A stretch of 36,030 nucleotides of DNA from CAYGDT01 sp964348745 (GTDB taxonomy: Bacteria; Patescibacteriota; Gracilibacteria; Peribacterales; Peribacteraceae): NCBI GenBank assembly GCA_964348745.1, contig CAYGDT010000003.1:1-36030 (forward strand), read 5' to 3'. Shown here piece after piece: positions 1-8,304 of the stretch; within the stretch, counting starts at the first letter, position 1, and each line of letters starts with the position of its first letter. Position numbers and translations under genes: made by a program. The notes beneath the pieces are model-generated. The model ran no database searches, was not told the origin of the DNA, and saw only the letters and a list, made by a program, of their open reading frames with translations.

Positions 1-223
1 ATGCGGTGACGTGCTTGTACCCATGGACGAAGATATCCGGATGGTGTTTCTCCTCCTCAGCCACCTCCGCGATTTTCATAACCAATTCAATCGCCTCGCT
101 GAAATTTTTGCAGACGTACGTCCGTGCGATGGTCGTCCCCGCATCATCTGCAAACCATTCTGGTGTTTTGAGGATGCGGTGTTTTACTTGCTCGGGTGTG
201 AGGGGCTGAGTGTCGCGCTTCAT
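1..223 (-). CDS. pterin-4a-carbinolamine dehydratase, partial (C-terminus off the window)
   Basis: Reading the minus strand from ATG at 223 gives 74 codons that stay open to the window edge. The protein has the PCD/DCoH family pattern: a tryptophan near residue 23, an I-A-R-T-Y-V-C-K-N-F strand around 32-41, then a helix ending in A-E-E-E-K-H-H-P-D (residues 55-63) with the paired active-site histidines, and the start of the last strand (H-V-T). The family dehydrates 4a-hydroxytetrahydropterin or acts as a dimerisation cofactor; many bacteria carry it without an aromatic amino-acid hydroxylase. Start choice: TACACT lies exactly 6 nt upstream, preceded by TGG (extended -10), so the mRNA may begin at the ATG. 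About 20-25 residues are missing at the C-terminus. The family call is confident; the substrate is not known. Confidence 0.82.
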   Translation of the reverse strand, partial: MKRDTQPLTPEQVKHRILKTPEWFADDAGTTIARTYVCKNFSEAIELVMKIAEVAEEEKHHPDIFVHGYKHVTA

Positions 224-229
224 ATGCAA

Positions 230-238
230 AGTGTACCA
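230..238 (-). promoter_or_regulatory. extended -10 promoter of the PCD gene, leaderless spacing
   Basis: On the minus strand TGG-TACACT is followed by 6 nt (TTGCAT) and the ATG. No convincing -35 is seen, as expected for an extended -10. Predicted +1 falls at or next to the A of the start codon. Confidence 0.5.
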
Positions 239-243
239 GAACC

Positions 244-381
244 TTATTTGAATTTTGGATTCGATTTCCAGTCGGTTCCCCAAAAATGGTCGAAGTTACC
301 GTGCTGACCAAATTGTCTTAAGACTCCGTTCGGATTGAAATAGAAAGTCTGAGCCTTTCTAAACCGTATCATTGCTTGCAT
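244..381 (-). CDS. possible 45-residue protein, unknown
   Basis: The 249-bp gap between tyrS and the PCD gene holds one open frame starting M-Q-A-M-I-R-F-R-K and ending N-P-K-F-K. It is basic and aromatic-rich (six Phe, two Trp, one Tyr). I do not recognise it. A second ATG at 372-370 would have TATATG 6 nt upstream, the spacing used by other genes here, so the product may be 42 residues. It sits on the same strand as its neighbours. The length is short enough to arise by chance; the biased composition is the only argument for coding. Confidence 0.28.
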   Translation of the reverse strand: MQAMIRFRKAQTFYFNPNGVLRQFGQHGNFDHFWGTDWKSNPKFK

Positions 382-472
382 ATATTCGGTCAGCTCATCA
401 TTTGATTTACGATCTCTCGATCGTCTCGCCGTTCGTTTCTATCTCCTCTGCCGGCGGATTCGAAGGAGGTTG

Positions 473-1615
473 TCATACATGTATCCTCAAAAACTTCCTC
501 TTCCCCACTCGATACACCCCCTCTTCCACTATCGCATCCAGAAAATCGATGACCGTGTCGTCTTTCTTCACACCCCCTTGCTCCATCACTCTGCGGGCAT
601 CGGATTTTGATTTCGCAAGACCGGATTCTACAAGAACGTCGATGAGGAGCGCACCCTTGTGTGCTTTGAACTCCGGAATATCTTCGGGCAAGCCACCTTG
701 TTTGAATACGGTATCGAAAGCTTTGACTGCTGCATGGGCTGCGTCTTCCCCGTGGTACAGCGTCACAATTTCCTTGGCGAGGAGGACTTTTGCGTCGCGC
801 GGGTTTCCCTTCAAAATCTTTTTCACTTCGCCAAGTGGGACATCGGTGCAGCATTCGAAGTAGGTTTCCATCAACGAGTCTTTCACGCTCATGATTTTCC
901 CGAACATGTCACTTGGTTCATCATCCAGATAGATGCAATTTGCATAGGTCTTACTCATTTTCCGGCCGTCAATTCCCTCAATCAGCTTTGTTGTCAGAAC
1001 AAACTTATCGCGCTTGCCGTAGGCTTTTTGCAATTTTCTGCCGCAGAGCATATTAAATAATTGATCATTGCCGCCGATTTCGCAATCGACATCCAACACG
1101 ACAGAATCGTAACCGACCATCAGCGGATAGAAAAATTCCACTGGACTTAAGTCCTCCCCTTTTTTCATGCGCTCCTTAAACATGTCGCGTTGCAGCATCT
1201 GCTGCACGGTAAAGTGGCTGGCGGTTTCCATGATCTCCTGAGCTGTGAGTTTGGCGAGCCATTCGTCGTTGTATCGAATGTGCACCTTTGAGAAATCCAG
1301 TACCTTGCTTGCCTGCTGTTTGTACGTCTTAAAGTTTTCCTGCACCTGTTCCTTGGTCAGCGGTTCACGCATAGCATCTCTGCCCGTAGGATCGCCGATC
1401 ATTGCCGTGTAACTTCCGATCAAAAAAATGACATCATGTCCTGCATCGGCGAAGGCTTGGAGTTTCCTGAGTGGCACGGCATGGCCGATATGCAAGTGAG
1501 CGCCTGTTGGATCGATCCCTAAGTAGACGCGAAGCTTTTTCCCAGATTTCAACTTCTGCGCACCGAGTTCGGGTGGGACGACTTCCTGCACGCCTCTGGT
1601 AAGTAGCTCGCTCAT
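473..1615 (-). CDS. tyrS: tyrosyl-tRNA synthetase
   Basis: Class I aminoacyl-tRNA synthetase that charges tRNA-Tyr in the cytosol. From the start used here the protein is 380 residues. The Rossmann catalytic domain opens with Y-L-G-I-D-P-T-G and the HIGH signature (residues 42-45), continues with a G-G-N-D-Q motif, and carries K-M-S-K-T at 219-223. The C-terminal 55 residues look like the S4 RNA-binding fold (L-A-K-S-K-S-D-A-R-R). An in-frame ATG 14 codons upstream exists, but M-S-E-L-L is the usual family N-terminus and TACTCT lies 7 nt before it. A short inverted repeat, TGCTAC-TCTA-GTAGCA, directly precedes this ATG. The gene is divergent from rluD. Confidence 0.96.
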   Translation of the reverse strand: MSELLTRGVQEVVPPELGAQKLKSGKKLRVYLGIDPTGAHLHIGHAVPLRKLQAFADAGHDVIFLIGSYTAMIGDPTGRDAMREPLTKEQVQENFKTYKQQASKVLDFSKVHIRYNDEWLAKLTAQEIMETASHFTVQQMLQRDMFKERMKKGEDLSPVEFFYPLMVGYDSVVLDVDCEIGGNDQLFNMLCGRKLQKAYGKRDKFVLTTKLIEGIDGRKMSKTYANCIYLDDEPSDMFGKIMSVKDSLMETYFECCTDVPLGEVKKILKGNPRDAKVLLAKEIVTLYHGEDAAHAAVKAFDTVFKQGGLPEDIPEFKAHKGALLIDVLVESGLAKSKSDARRVMEQGGVKKDDTVIDFLDAIVEEGVYRVGKRKFLRIHV

Positions 1616-1761
1616 TGCTACTAGAGTAGCAAAGAATGAAGATGCGGAATACCTCACTTTGCTTCCATGTTTCGGCGGATTCTTGTATCTTGATCACTCT
1701 CCGTTTCGTCTGTAGTACTTACACTGCGCGCAGGAAGCATCCTGCGCTGGGTGATCAATAG

Positions 1762-1797
1762 ATCCTCTGCATCCTCTGCATCTTCTGCATCCTCTTC
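1762..1797 (+). repeat. 9-bp tandem repeat, four copies
   Basis: Four consecutive units of ATCCTCTGC, with one or two changes in units three and four, end 4 nt before the rluD ATG. The period of 9 keeps a reading frame (Ser-Ser-Ala), so the gene could also start at GTG 1751 and include it, but the pyrimidine-rich tract resembles the 7-bp repeats found before other start codons here. Confidence 0.8.
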
Positions 1798-1801
1798 ACA
1801 C

Positions 1802-2746
1802 ATGGAATTCACCACTACCCACCCCGGCCGCCTCGATGTACTCATAGCCGCGCAGGACGGGAAGCTTTCGCGCGTCAAGATCCAAAAGGCGATCCACGAC
1901 GGGTTTGTCTCAGTCAACGACAAGATCGTTACGAAACCGTCATTGCAGGTTCCCATCGATTCCCGCATCCGCATTGAAGGTGGCCGATCACCCATTCCCG
2001 ATCACCCATCTGCCATCGAATCTATCAACCAGCACCTCACCGTTTTATATGAAGACTCTTCCTGTATGGTTATCGACAAGCCTGCAGGCATTTCGGTGCA
2101 TCCGGGGCATGCAGCAGACCCGGACGAACCTACACTTTTGAGTGGCATCCGATTTCTCTTTGAAGAGCGGTCTCTGCCTTTCTCTCCGCAGAGCGTTCTC
2201 GTGCATCGTCTCGATAAACCAACAACCGGTTGCATTTGCGTTGCCAAGTCCGATGCGGCGTTTCAGCATCTACAAAAGCAGTTTGAGGGGCGAACCGTGG
2301 GGAAGACGTACCTTGCAATCGTGGCGGGGGTTCCAGAACATAGCGAAGCAGACATAGACGCTCCGATAGGACGCAATCTCACTGATCGTACGAAGATGTC
2401 TGTGCTGAGAACTTCGGTCAGTCGCAATGCCAAAACATCGTACCGCGTTGTAGACGCAGCGGATAATTGCGCGTTGCTTGAGTGCGATCTGCACACGGGC
2501 CGTACCCACCAGATCCGCGTGCACCTTTCGTCCATTGGGCATCCTGTTCTCGGTGATGATTCCTACAAATCAGGCATGAGCAATCAGACTGCGGATCGTT
2601 ACGGTATTTCCGGCCTCTGCCTCCATGCGTGGACCTTAAAGTTTGTCTCGCCGGAAGACGATAAAGAGCACAGTGTCCGTGCTCCACTTCCGTCTCAGTT
2701 CAATCAAGCATTGGCTGCCACCGGACTTTCAATGCCTACTGACTGA
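1802..2746 (+). CDS. RluA/RluD-family 23S rRNA pseudouridine synthase
   Basis: Converts uridine to pseudouridine in rRNA. The 314-residue protein has an N-terminal S4 domain (G-R-L-D-V-L to about residue 60), then the catalytic domain with V-I-D-K-P-A-G, the H-R-L-D-K-P-T-T-G motif with the catalytic Asp at about 138, K-T-Y-L-A-I-V-A-G and T-G-R-T-H-Q-I-R-V-H. Order and length match RluD/RluC enzymes; the exact target uridines cannot be told. An upstream in-frame GTG at 1751 would add 17 residues made mostly of Ser-Ser-Ala repeats; I prefer ATG 1802 because family homology begins there. Convergent with the FecR-type gene, only 17 bp apart. Confidence 0.92.
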   Translation: MEFTTTHPGRLDVLIAAQDGKLSRVKIQKAIHDGFVSVNDKIVTKPSLQVPIDSRIRIEGGRSPIPDHPSAIESINQHLTVLYEDSSCMVIDKPAGISVHPGHAADPDEPTLLSGIRFLFEERSLPFSPQSVLVHRLDKPTTGCICVAKSDAAFQHLQKQFEGRTVGKTYLAIVAGVPEHSEADIDAPIGRNLTDRTKMSVLRTSVSRNAKTSYRVVDAADNCALLECDLHTGRTHQIRVHLSSIGHPVLGDDSYKSGMSNQTADRYGISGLCLHAWTLKFVSPEDDKEHSVRAPLPSQFNQALAATGLSMPTD

Positions 2747-2763
2747 GTAGATACGTGCTCAGG

Positions 2764-4503
2764 TTACTGCGTAAATGTCACCACATACTCCATTTCATCG
2801 AGTATCAAACCACGGTCGCCGCGCGAGGTGATCCGGTAGACGTTGCGGCCGAGGTGCAGTGTTGAGAGCTTGACACTCGCGATGTAGTTGAATGTCACGG
2901 AGCCCGGACTGTAGAGTTGCAGACGATAGCCGTTGACCCAGACACTCTGCGTCAAGTCAGACACGGTTCCTTCGATCACAAATTCGGATTCAGTTGTAGT
3001 GTACTCATTGCCTTCCGCAGGAGCAGTGACGCGTATGCTGCCCGGTTGAGTCGGTGCGTTCCTGGGCTCTAGCGCTTCTTCAGCTGTTTCCGTTGTGACA
3101 GGGCGCACTGTTCCCACAGACGCTCCGGTGCCGACGATTCCCTCTACACCCTCGCCGAGAATAATGGTGATCGTAACGGGCTCAGATCGGTAACCGCCGC
3201 GATTGATAGCCGTTACTTCGTAGATATTTTCTCCATTGCGGAAATTGTTCAGTTTGGTACTTGCGAGGTAAGACCAATTGCTATCGCCGGGCTTATAGAG
3301 CTGCAGACGGTAATCATTGACGACGATACCTACGGCATCTCTCGGTGCTGTTCCACTGATCTCAATTTCCTGACTGCTTGTTGCGTAGCGCTCACCACCA
3401 CTCGCCGGAGATACGATCGTCGGAGGTTCGGGCGGAGTCCTATTGCGAGTAACGGTGCGAATGGCTTCGGAGACGATCACGCCATCTTTATCGACGCCTT
3501 CTATGGCGATATGTACCTGATCTTCATCGGGTAGGGCGAGCTCCAGAGAGAACGTTCCGGCAGTGCGATTAATACCGGCTAGATATCCATTGATCCGAAT
3601 TTTATCGACGCCCGCACCCAGCTTCCCAGAAACTTCCAGTGTTTCCGTATCAACTGTTGTGTCTTTTTCCGGTGAGAGCACGGTCAGGGAAATGTCGTCA
3701 ACGTCGCCGCTTCCGTTAGATCCCGCATTTTCGCCTGAGGTATCCGTATCGTGAGAGAGTCCAAATCGTGCTGCACGGCTTTCCTCTACGAATGGCGATT
3801 GGAGCTCCTGAGGATCCAGAGGACTCCTGAAGGAATAGAGGTCTTCCTCCGCTTCATTGCCTGCCGGTAGTGTAAAGCGTTGCCCCTCACCGACGATCAC
3901 CTCATTGTCATTCCCCGCAATACGAAGTGATAAACCCGGTCCATCTGCAGAGAACACAGTGATGGAGCGCGGAGACATAACGAATTCCGACTGAGAGGGA
4001 ACGGTTGCGGTAATGTATGCACTGGCTATCGTTCGAGTGATTGCTCCGGAGTATGTGGTAATGGTCGGCGTGACCATCCAGATAGTTCCTTCTTCAAGAT
4101 TGATGGCGAGTGTGCTGCGAATTTGACCGCGACTGGATTTTACAATTGTAACTTGCGTACTCTCATCGAGGCGAACGGCGCTTCCGTCGAGTAGCGAGAG
4201 CAACGCTTGGTTGCGAGGACTCGTAACAACAGCATCACTCGGATAGAGTTTCATATCATTCTCTGCGTGTTTTAACGTGCCACCTTCCACCGAGACATTC
4301 ACGACGCTACTCTCCGATATGTGCAGTATCACAGGCTCAGTTTTCACAGAGTTACCGACACCGAAGTACGCCAGAGTTTTCATTGCTACGATAAAGAGAA
4401 GGATCACGATACCTGCGACGACGAAAGCCTTGCGTGCACGCTGTCTACTTACGTTGCTGACGCCATTGCGTCTTTGCCGCTGATGTCTTCGCTGTTGCAA
4501 CAT
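2764..4503 (-). CDS. membrane-anchored FecR-like/Ig-like repeat protein
   Basis: A 579-residue protein with a basic cytoplasmic N-terminus (residues 1-27), one transmembrane helix (about 28-46), then a FecR-type region (about 80-150: V-V-T-S-P-R-N-Q-A-L-L-S-L-L-D-G-S-A-V-R-L-D). The rest is extracellular and contains three Ig-like beta domains, two of them clearly related through V-x-V-N-[DG]-Y-R-L-Q-L-Y-x-P-G and L-A-S-x-K-L-like stretches. FecR domains sense or bind extracellular ligands or wall; here no ECF sigma factor is adjacent. It follows the short GspE/PilB-type ATPase by 55 bp on the same strand. CATTAT lies 6 nt before the ATG. Role is inferred to be envelope or secretion-associated. 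Confidence 0.7.
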   Translation of the reverse strand: MLQQRRHQRQRRNGVSNVSRQRARKAFVVAGIVILLFIVAMKTLAYFGVGNSVKTEPVILHISESSVVNVSVEGGTLKHAENDMKLYPSDAVVTSPRNQALLSLLDGSAVRLDESTQVTIVKSSRGQIRSTLAINLEEGTIWMVTPTITTYSGAITRTIASAYITATVPSQSEFVMSPRSITVFSADGPGLSLRIAGNDNEVIVGEGQRFTLPAGNEAEEDLYSFRSPLDPQELQSPFVEESRAARFGLSHDTDTSGENAGSNGSGDVDDISLTVLSPEKDTTVDTETLEVSGKLGAGVDKIRINGYLAGINRTAGTFSLELALPDEDQVHIAIEGVDKDGVIVSEAIRTVTRNRTPPEPPTIVSPASGGERYATSSQEIEISGTAPRDAVGIVVNDYRLQLYKPGDSNWSYLASTKLNNFRNGENIYEVTAINRGGYRSEPVTITIILGEGVEGIVGTGASVGTVRPVTTETAEEALEPRNAPTQPGSIRVTAPAEGNEYTTTESEFVIEGTVSDLTQSVWVNGYRLQLYSPGSVTFNYIASVKLSTLHLGRNVYRITSRGDRGLILDEMEYVVTFTQ

Positions 4504-4558
4504 TGGCCCATAATGGTACTTGAAAAGAGTGTGGGGAGTAAAGGGTTTGTTTCCTCGT

Positions 4559-5659
4559 TCACATCGTCACTCTCTTTATCTCCGATAGACTCGTGACCTT
4601 GCGTTCCACGAGGATTTTCCCCCATTCATCCATGGTGCGGAAACCCTCTTCTTTTGATTTTTTCAGTATGACTTCCGCGGTCTCATTTTGAAGAATCATC
4701 TCCCGTAGAGCAGGCGTAATCATCAGCAGTTCCGGCAGAGCCGTTCTCCCGTTGTAGCTCATATTGTCCGCAGGATCGCACGTCTTCGTTTTACATTCCG
4801 GCTTCAGTGAACGGACGAGTCGCTGGGCGAGAATTGCGCGAAGCGCCGGTGCGAATGTATAGGGACTCACGCCCATGGAAAGGAGGCGAGGAATCGCTTC
4901 GACTGCAGAGTTGGTGTGGAGCGTCGAGAGGACGAAATGTCCTGTGAGTGCCGCGTCGATCGCAGTCTGCGCCGTTTCGTAATCGCGGATTTCTCCGACG
5001 AGAATCACATCAGGGTCGTGGCGGAGTACGGAACGCAATCCCGAAGCGAACGTATAGTCATGTTCCGGGTCGATCTGGCTTTGCACGATTCCCGGCAGCT
5101 CGTACTCTACGGGATCCTCAAGCGTAATGATATTTCGTGACTTTCCAACAATGGCATTGAGGAGCGCGTACAGCGTTGTCGTTTTCCCGGACCCCGTAGG
5201 TCCTGTAATCAGAAACAAGCCGTTAGGCATGTCGACGATTTCCGCAAGTTTTTGGGCGATATCATTTTCAAATCCGAGCTGATCCAGCGGAACGATGCCC
5301 CGTGCCGGGTCCAGAAGTCGCAGCGTAAATTTCTCACCAAAACGCGATGGAATGCAGGCGACGCGTACGTTCACGCTTCGGTTTTTTTCGACAAACGTAT
5401 AATGCCCGTCTTGCGGAACATTTGTGACATTCAGCTTTAACTTGCTAATAAATTTTATTTGTCGGACGAGGTCTTGGTACGTCTTGTGGCTGAGACGAGC
5501 AATCTCCTGAAGAATTCCGTGCAGTCGCACTTCCAGTCGCACGTCGGATTTTTCCGGTGCGAAGTGAATGTCGGAAATACCTTCTTCAGTACAGTATTCC
5601 TGCAGCTGCTTTTGGAGCTGCGGACCGTCCATGCCGTCCCATTGGATACCTGTAACCAT
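4559..5659 (-). CDS. short GspE/PilB-family type II secretion/type IV pilus ATPase
   Basis: Hexameric secretion ATPase that would power pilin assembly or retraction at the inner membrane. The 366-residue protein has the N2-like domain (I-S-D-I-H-F-A-P), Walker A G-P-T-G-S-G-K-T at 153-160, the Asp box, the Walker B-like D-V-I-L-V-G-E-I-R-D at 217-226 and the His box T-L-H-T-N. It lacks the N-terminal N1 (MshEN) domain of PilB/GspE, making it about 200 residues shorter, and the usual tetracysteine zinc site is reduced to a C-x4-C remnant (P-E-C-K-T-K-T-C). It could be a PilT-like motor, but the Asp-Ile-His-Phe and G-R-T-A-L-P-E-L-L regions favour the GspE branch. TATAAT lies 8 nt before the ATG. 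Confidence 0.85.
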   Translation of the reverse strand: MVTGIQWDGMDGPQLQKQLQEYCTEEGISDIHFAPEKSDVRLEVRLHGILQEIARLSHKTYQDLVRQIKFISKLKLNVTNVPQDGHYTFVEKNRSVNVRVACIPSRFGEKFTLRLLDPARGIVPLDQLGFENDIAQKLAEIVDMPNGLFLITGPTGSGKTTTLYALLNAIVGKSRNIITLEDPVEYELPGIVQSQIDPEHDYTFASGLRSVLRHDPDVILVGEIRDYETAQTAIDAALTGHFVLSTLHTNSAVEAIPRLLSMGVSPYTFAPALRAILAQRLVRSLKPECKTKTCDPADNMSYNGRTALPELLMITPALREMILQNETAEVILKKSKEEGFRTMDEWGKILVERKVTSLSEIKRVTM

Positions 5660-5667
5660 ATCAATTT

Positions 5668-5673
5668 ATTATA
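5668..5673 (-). promoter_or_regulatory. -10 element of the secretion ATPase gene
   Basis: A perfect TATAAT on the minus strand sits 8 nt before the ATG at 5659; the overlapping TAATAA gives 6 nt. No Shine-Dalgarno fits in between. Confidence 0.55.
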
Positions 5674-5744
5674 GCACTTTTAGGACCTGTTGGCTATGCA
5701 TCATTTCAGCATACCAAACTTGTCAAACGCACTCTGTATTCATC

Positions 5745-5753
5745 TGCTATCAT
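5745..5753 (+). promoter_or_regulatory. extended -10 promoter that fixes the ftsI start
   Basis: TGC-TATCAT, an extended -10, is followed by 8 nt and then GTG at 5762. A more upstream ftsI start near 5690 would put this promoter inside the coding region. Confidence 0.5.
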
Positions 5754-5761
5754 CCCCCACC

Positions 5762-8296
5762 GTGTACTCCCGTGCCTCAAATCTTTCGGAAACCCAGCGC
5801 AGACGCTTTGTACGACAGCGAATGGTTGTCGTGCATGCAGGATTACTCATTTTGCTGCTGGTTATTGTGGCGCGGCTACTTGAACTTCAAGTTCTCAAAG
5901 GAGGTGACTATCGTGCGTTGGCTCAATCGCAACACTATGGCGGAGTTGTTTTGCCGGCGAAGCGCGGCGAGATCCTCTCAAGAAATAGTAAGACAGGTGA
6001 AACTAGTCTTTTTGCCACCAATACCACACTCGACATGGTGTACGTCGATCCGGTCGTGACGGATGATCCGGTTCTCGTTGCCAGACGTCTTGCGGAAATG
6101 CTCGTGACGGAGGATTTCCATGATCTGTGCACTCGAGGAAGTAAAGATTGTCCTTTAGAGCTTTCCGGATACTTCACTGATTCTTTTGATCCGCTTGCGC
6201 AGGTGCGACGTTTGGAATCCGGAGCGATCTTGGAGCCTATGCATATGATTTTTGCAGTGCCGGATCACCCTGAAAATACACCTTCCATCGAAGATGTTCG
6301 CAGCAGTTTTACTTCGGATATTCAAAAGAAAATCAGCGAGAAGCGAGTGACGTTTGTCCCTCTGAAATACGGAGCTACAAAAGAGGATATGTCTGCTGTC
6401 GATGCACTTGCGATTCCGGGGGTGTATGTCGTGCATGACACCAGTATCATCTTCGCGAATCCCGAGGCCGTTTCCCAGAATAAATTATCATCTGTTGCGC
6501 GCGATCTCTCCGAAATTGTTGAAACAGACGAAGATGTTTTGCAGCGCTTGCTGCGTTCCCGTCCACTGCGGTACGTACCGGTCATGCGCAAGTTGCCACC
6601 GGATCTCAGCTTGAAAATCAAGGAAATGAAGCTTCAGTCGATGAAGGACACCCAGAGCAGCAAACAGCAGGCTGAGACGCGCGAAGCAGCAGCATTGATT
6701 AGAGACCCCCTTCGATCAATTGCTCTGATCCCGGAACATTGGCGATACTACCCCGATGGCAGGGTTGCTTCGAGCGTCGTAGGGTTTCTCAACTCCCAAC
6801 AGGAGGCGCAGTATGGTATTGAGCGAACGTTTGATGCGGAGCTCAAAGGGCAGGAGGGTCTGATCTCGTCGGTATCCGATCCACAAGGGGGTCAGATTCT
6901 TACTGCAGAACAAACCATTATTGACCCGAAAGACGGCGATACGATCGTGTTGACCATTGATCGCTTCGTGCAAAAGAAAATTGAGGAAATCATGGATCAG
7001 GCAGTCATCGATTTTCATGCAGAGAGCGGGCAAGCGATCATGATGGATCCGTATACCGGTCGTATCATTGCCATGGTCAACGCTCCGACATTCGATAGTA
7101 ATAGCTTCGGAGGCGTTTACGATAAAGAGCCGCTGTATGTCGATGAAGGCAAGAGGAATAAAATCGTTGTGGAGATCTACCATCCGGTAACCAATCAGTT
7201 CGTTGTGAAGGGCTACATCGATGACATTTTTGGCAATGGTCGTACCGCCCTCGCTGTAATAACACAACAGGTGCTTGATGAAATAGAGAAACTCTATGAT
7301 CTTCGCGACATTGCTCGTTACTACTTATATATCGGTGACAACGATCGAAGAGAGGTTTTCCCAACGCAACGAGACGACATCTGGCTGAAGTTTAAAAACA
7401 ACGTCGGTGTGGGGGCATATCTCAATCGCACTATTCAGCAGATCTACGAACCGGGATCGGTTTTCAAGCCTATTACGATGGCTATTGCAATTGATCAAGG
7501 AGAGATCTCTCCTGAGGATACATATGATGACAAAGGTTTTATAAAGGTCGATGAGTTCACCATAAGAAACGCACTCAACGCAACGTACGGAAAGGTCAAC
7601 ATGGTAACGTGTATTCAGTTCTCCATTAACACGTGCATGACATCGATTTCCGAAAAGCTCGGAAAAAAACTTTTTCACCGCATGATCGAGCGTTTCGGAT
7701 TCGGAAAGATCACCGGAATAGAATTGGAAGACGAATTGCCAGGGGAGATTCTTCCATGGAAAAAGTGGAGTAACTCTCTTCTGGCGAATGCGGCATTCGG
7801 ACAAGGCGTATCCGCGACTCCGCTGCAAGTTATCACCGCTTGGTCGGCACTGAGCAACGGTGGCAAACTCATGAAGCCAACGATTATTGATAGTATTATT
7901 AAGAGCGATGGAACAGTGATAACGACGCAGCCGCGCATCATCGATCAGGTTATTACTCCCGAAACATCGGATACGATTACAGCGATTCTGGTTTCTTCTG
8001 TCGACGAAGGTTGGGGCAAGAGCGCCTCGATCCAGGGGTACGCGATTGCAGGGAAAACAGGTACAAGCCAGATTGCAGGTCCCGGTGGAAAGTATGAATC
8101 TGGTACGGGTTCGGGTATCGCATCATTTGGCGGATTTGCTCCCGTTCCGGATCCAAAGTTTCTCATGCTCGTAAAGTTTGATCGTACAGCGACCAAAGCT
8201 TCGGAGCATGGAGCTGGCTCCGCGGCTCCCGTCTATAAAAAAATCGCGGAGTTCCTCTTCGATTACTACGGGATTCCTCCGGGAAGGGAGGAGTGA
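5762..8296 (+). CDS. ftsI: class B penicillin-binding protein (FtsI/PBP2-type) with an insertion
   Basis: Transpeptidase that cross-links peptidoglycan at the septum or side wall. From GTG 5762 it has 844 residues: basic N-terminus, one membrane helix (about 22-40), the PBP dimerisation region (L-P-A-K-R-G-E-I-L-S-R), and the transpeptidase domain with catalytic E-P-G-S-V-F-K (Ser566, Lys569), S-I-N at 621-623 and K-T-G-T at 765-768. Between N-A-P-T-F-D (440-445) and the catalytic Y-E-P-G-S (562) there are about 117 residues where most family members have about 25, so roughly 90 extra residues are inserted just before the active-site helix. The middle region (about 130-330) is also long. Upstream in-frame ATGs near 5690-5696 are possible but are not supported by the promoter. 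Confidence 0.9.
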   Translation: MYSRASNLSETQRRRFVRQRMVVVHAGLLILLLVIVARLLELQVLKGGDYRALAQSQHYGGVVLPAKRGEILSRNSKTGETSLFATNTTLDMVYVDPVVTDDPVLVARRLAEMLVTEDFHDLCTRGSKDCPLELSGYFTDSFDPLAQVRRLESGAILEPMHMIFAVPDHPENTPSIEDVRSSFTSDIQKKISEKRVTFVPLKYGATKEDMSAVDALAIPGVYVVHDTSIIFANPEAVSQNKLSSVARDLSEIVETDEDVLQRLLRSRPLRYVPVMRKLPPDLSLKIKEMKLQSMKDTQSSKQQAETREAAALIRDPLRSIALIPEHWRYYPDGRVASSVVGFLNSQQEAQYGIERTFDAELKGQEGLISSVSDPQGGQILTAEQTIIDPKDGDTIVLTIDRFVQKKIEEIMDQAVIDFHAESGQAIMMDPYTGRIIAMVNAPTFDSNSFGGVYDKEPLYVDEGKRNKIVVEIYHPVTNQFVVKGYIDDIFGNGRTALAVITQQVLDEIEKLYDLRDIARYYLYIGDNDRREVFPTQRDDIWLKFKNNVGVGAYLNRTIQQIYEPGSVFKPITMAIAIDQGEISPEDTYDDKGFIKVDEFTIRNALNATYGKVNMVTCIQFSINTCMTSISEKLGKKLFHRMIERFGFGKITGIELEDELPGEILPWKKWSNSLLANAAFGQGVSATPLQVITAWSALSNGGKLMKPTIIDSIIKSDGTVITTQPRIIDQVITPETSDTITAILVSSVDEGWGKSASIQGYAIAGKTGTSQIAGPGGKYESGTGSGIASFGGFAPVPDPKFLMLVKFDRTATKASEHGAGSAAPVYKKIAEFLFDYYGIPPGREE

Positions 8297-8304
8297 GGCA
8301 GTGT

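Noticed and set aside
5690..5761. Upstream starts for the FtsI-type gene
   Set aside because: They would place the extended -10 TGCTATCAT inside the coding sequence; the added 24 residues have no PBP features.
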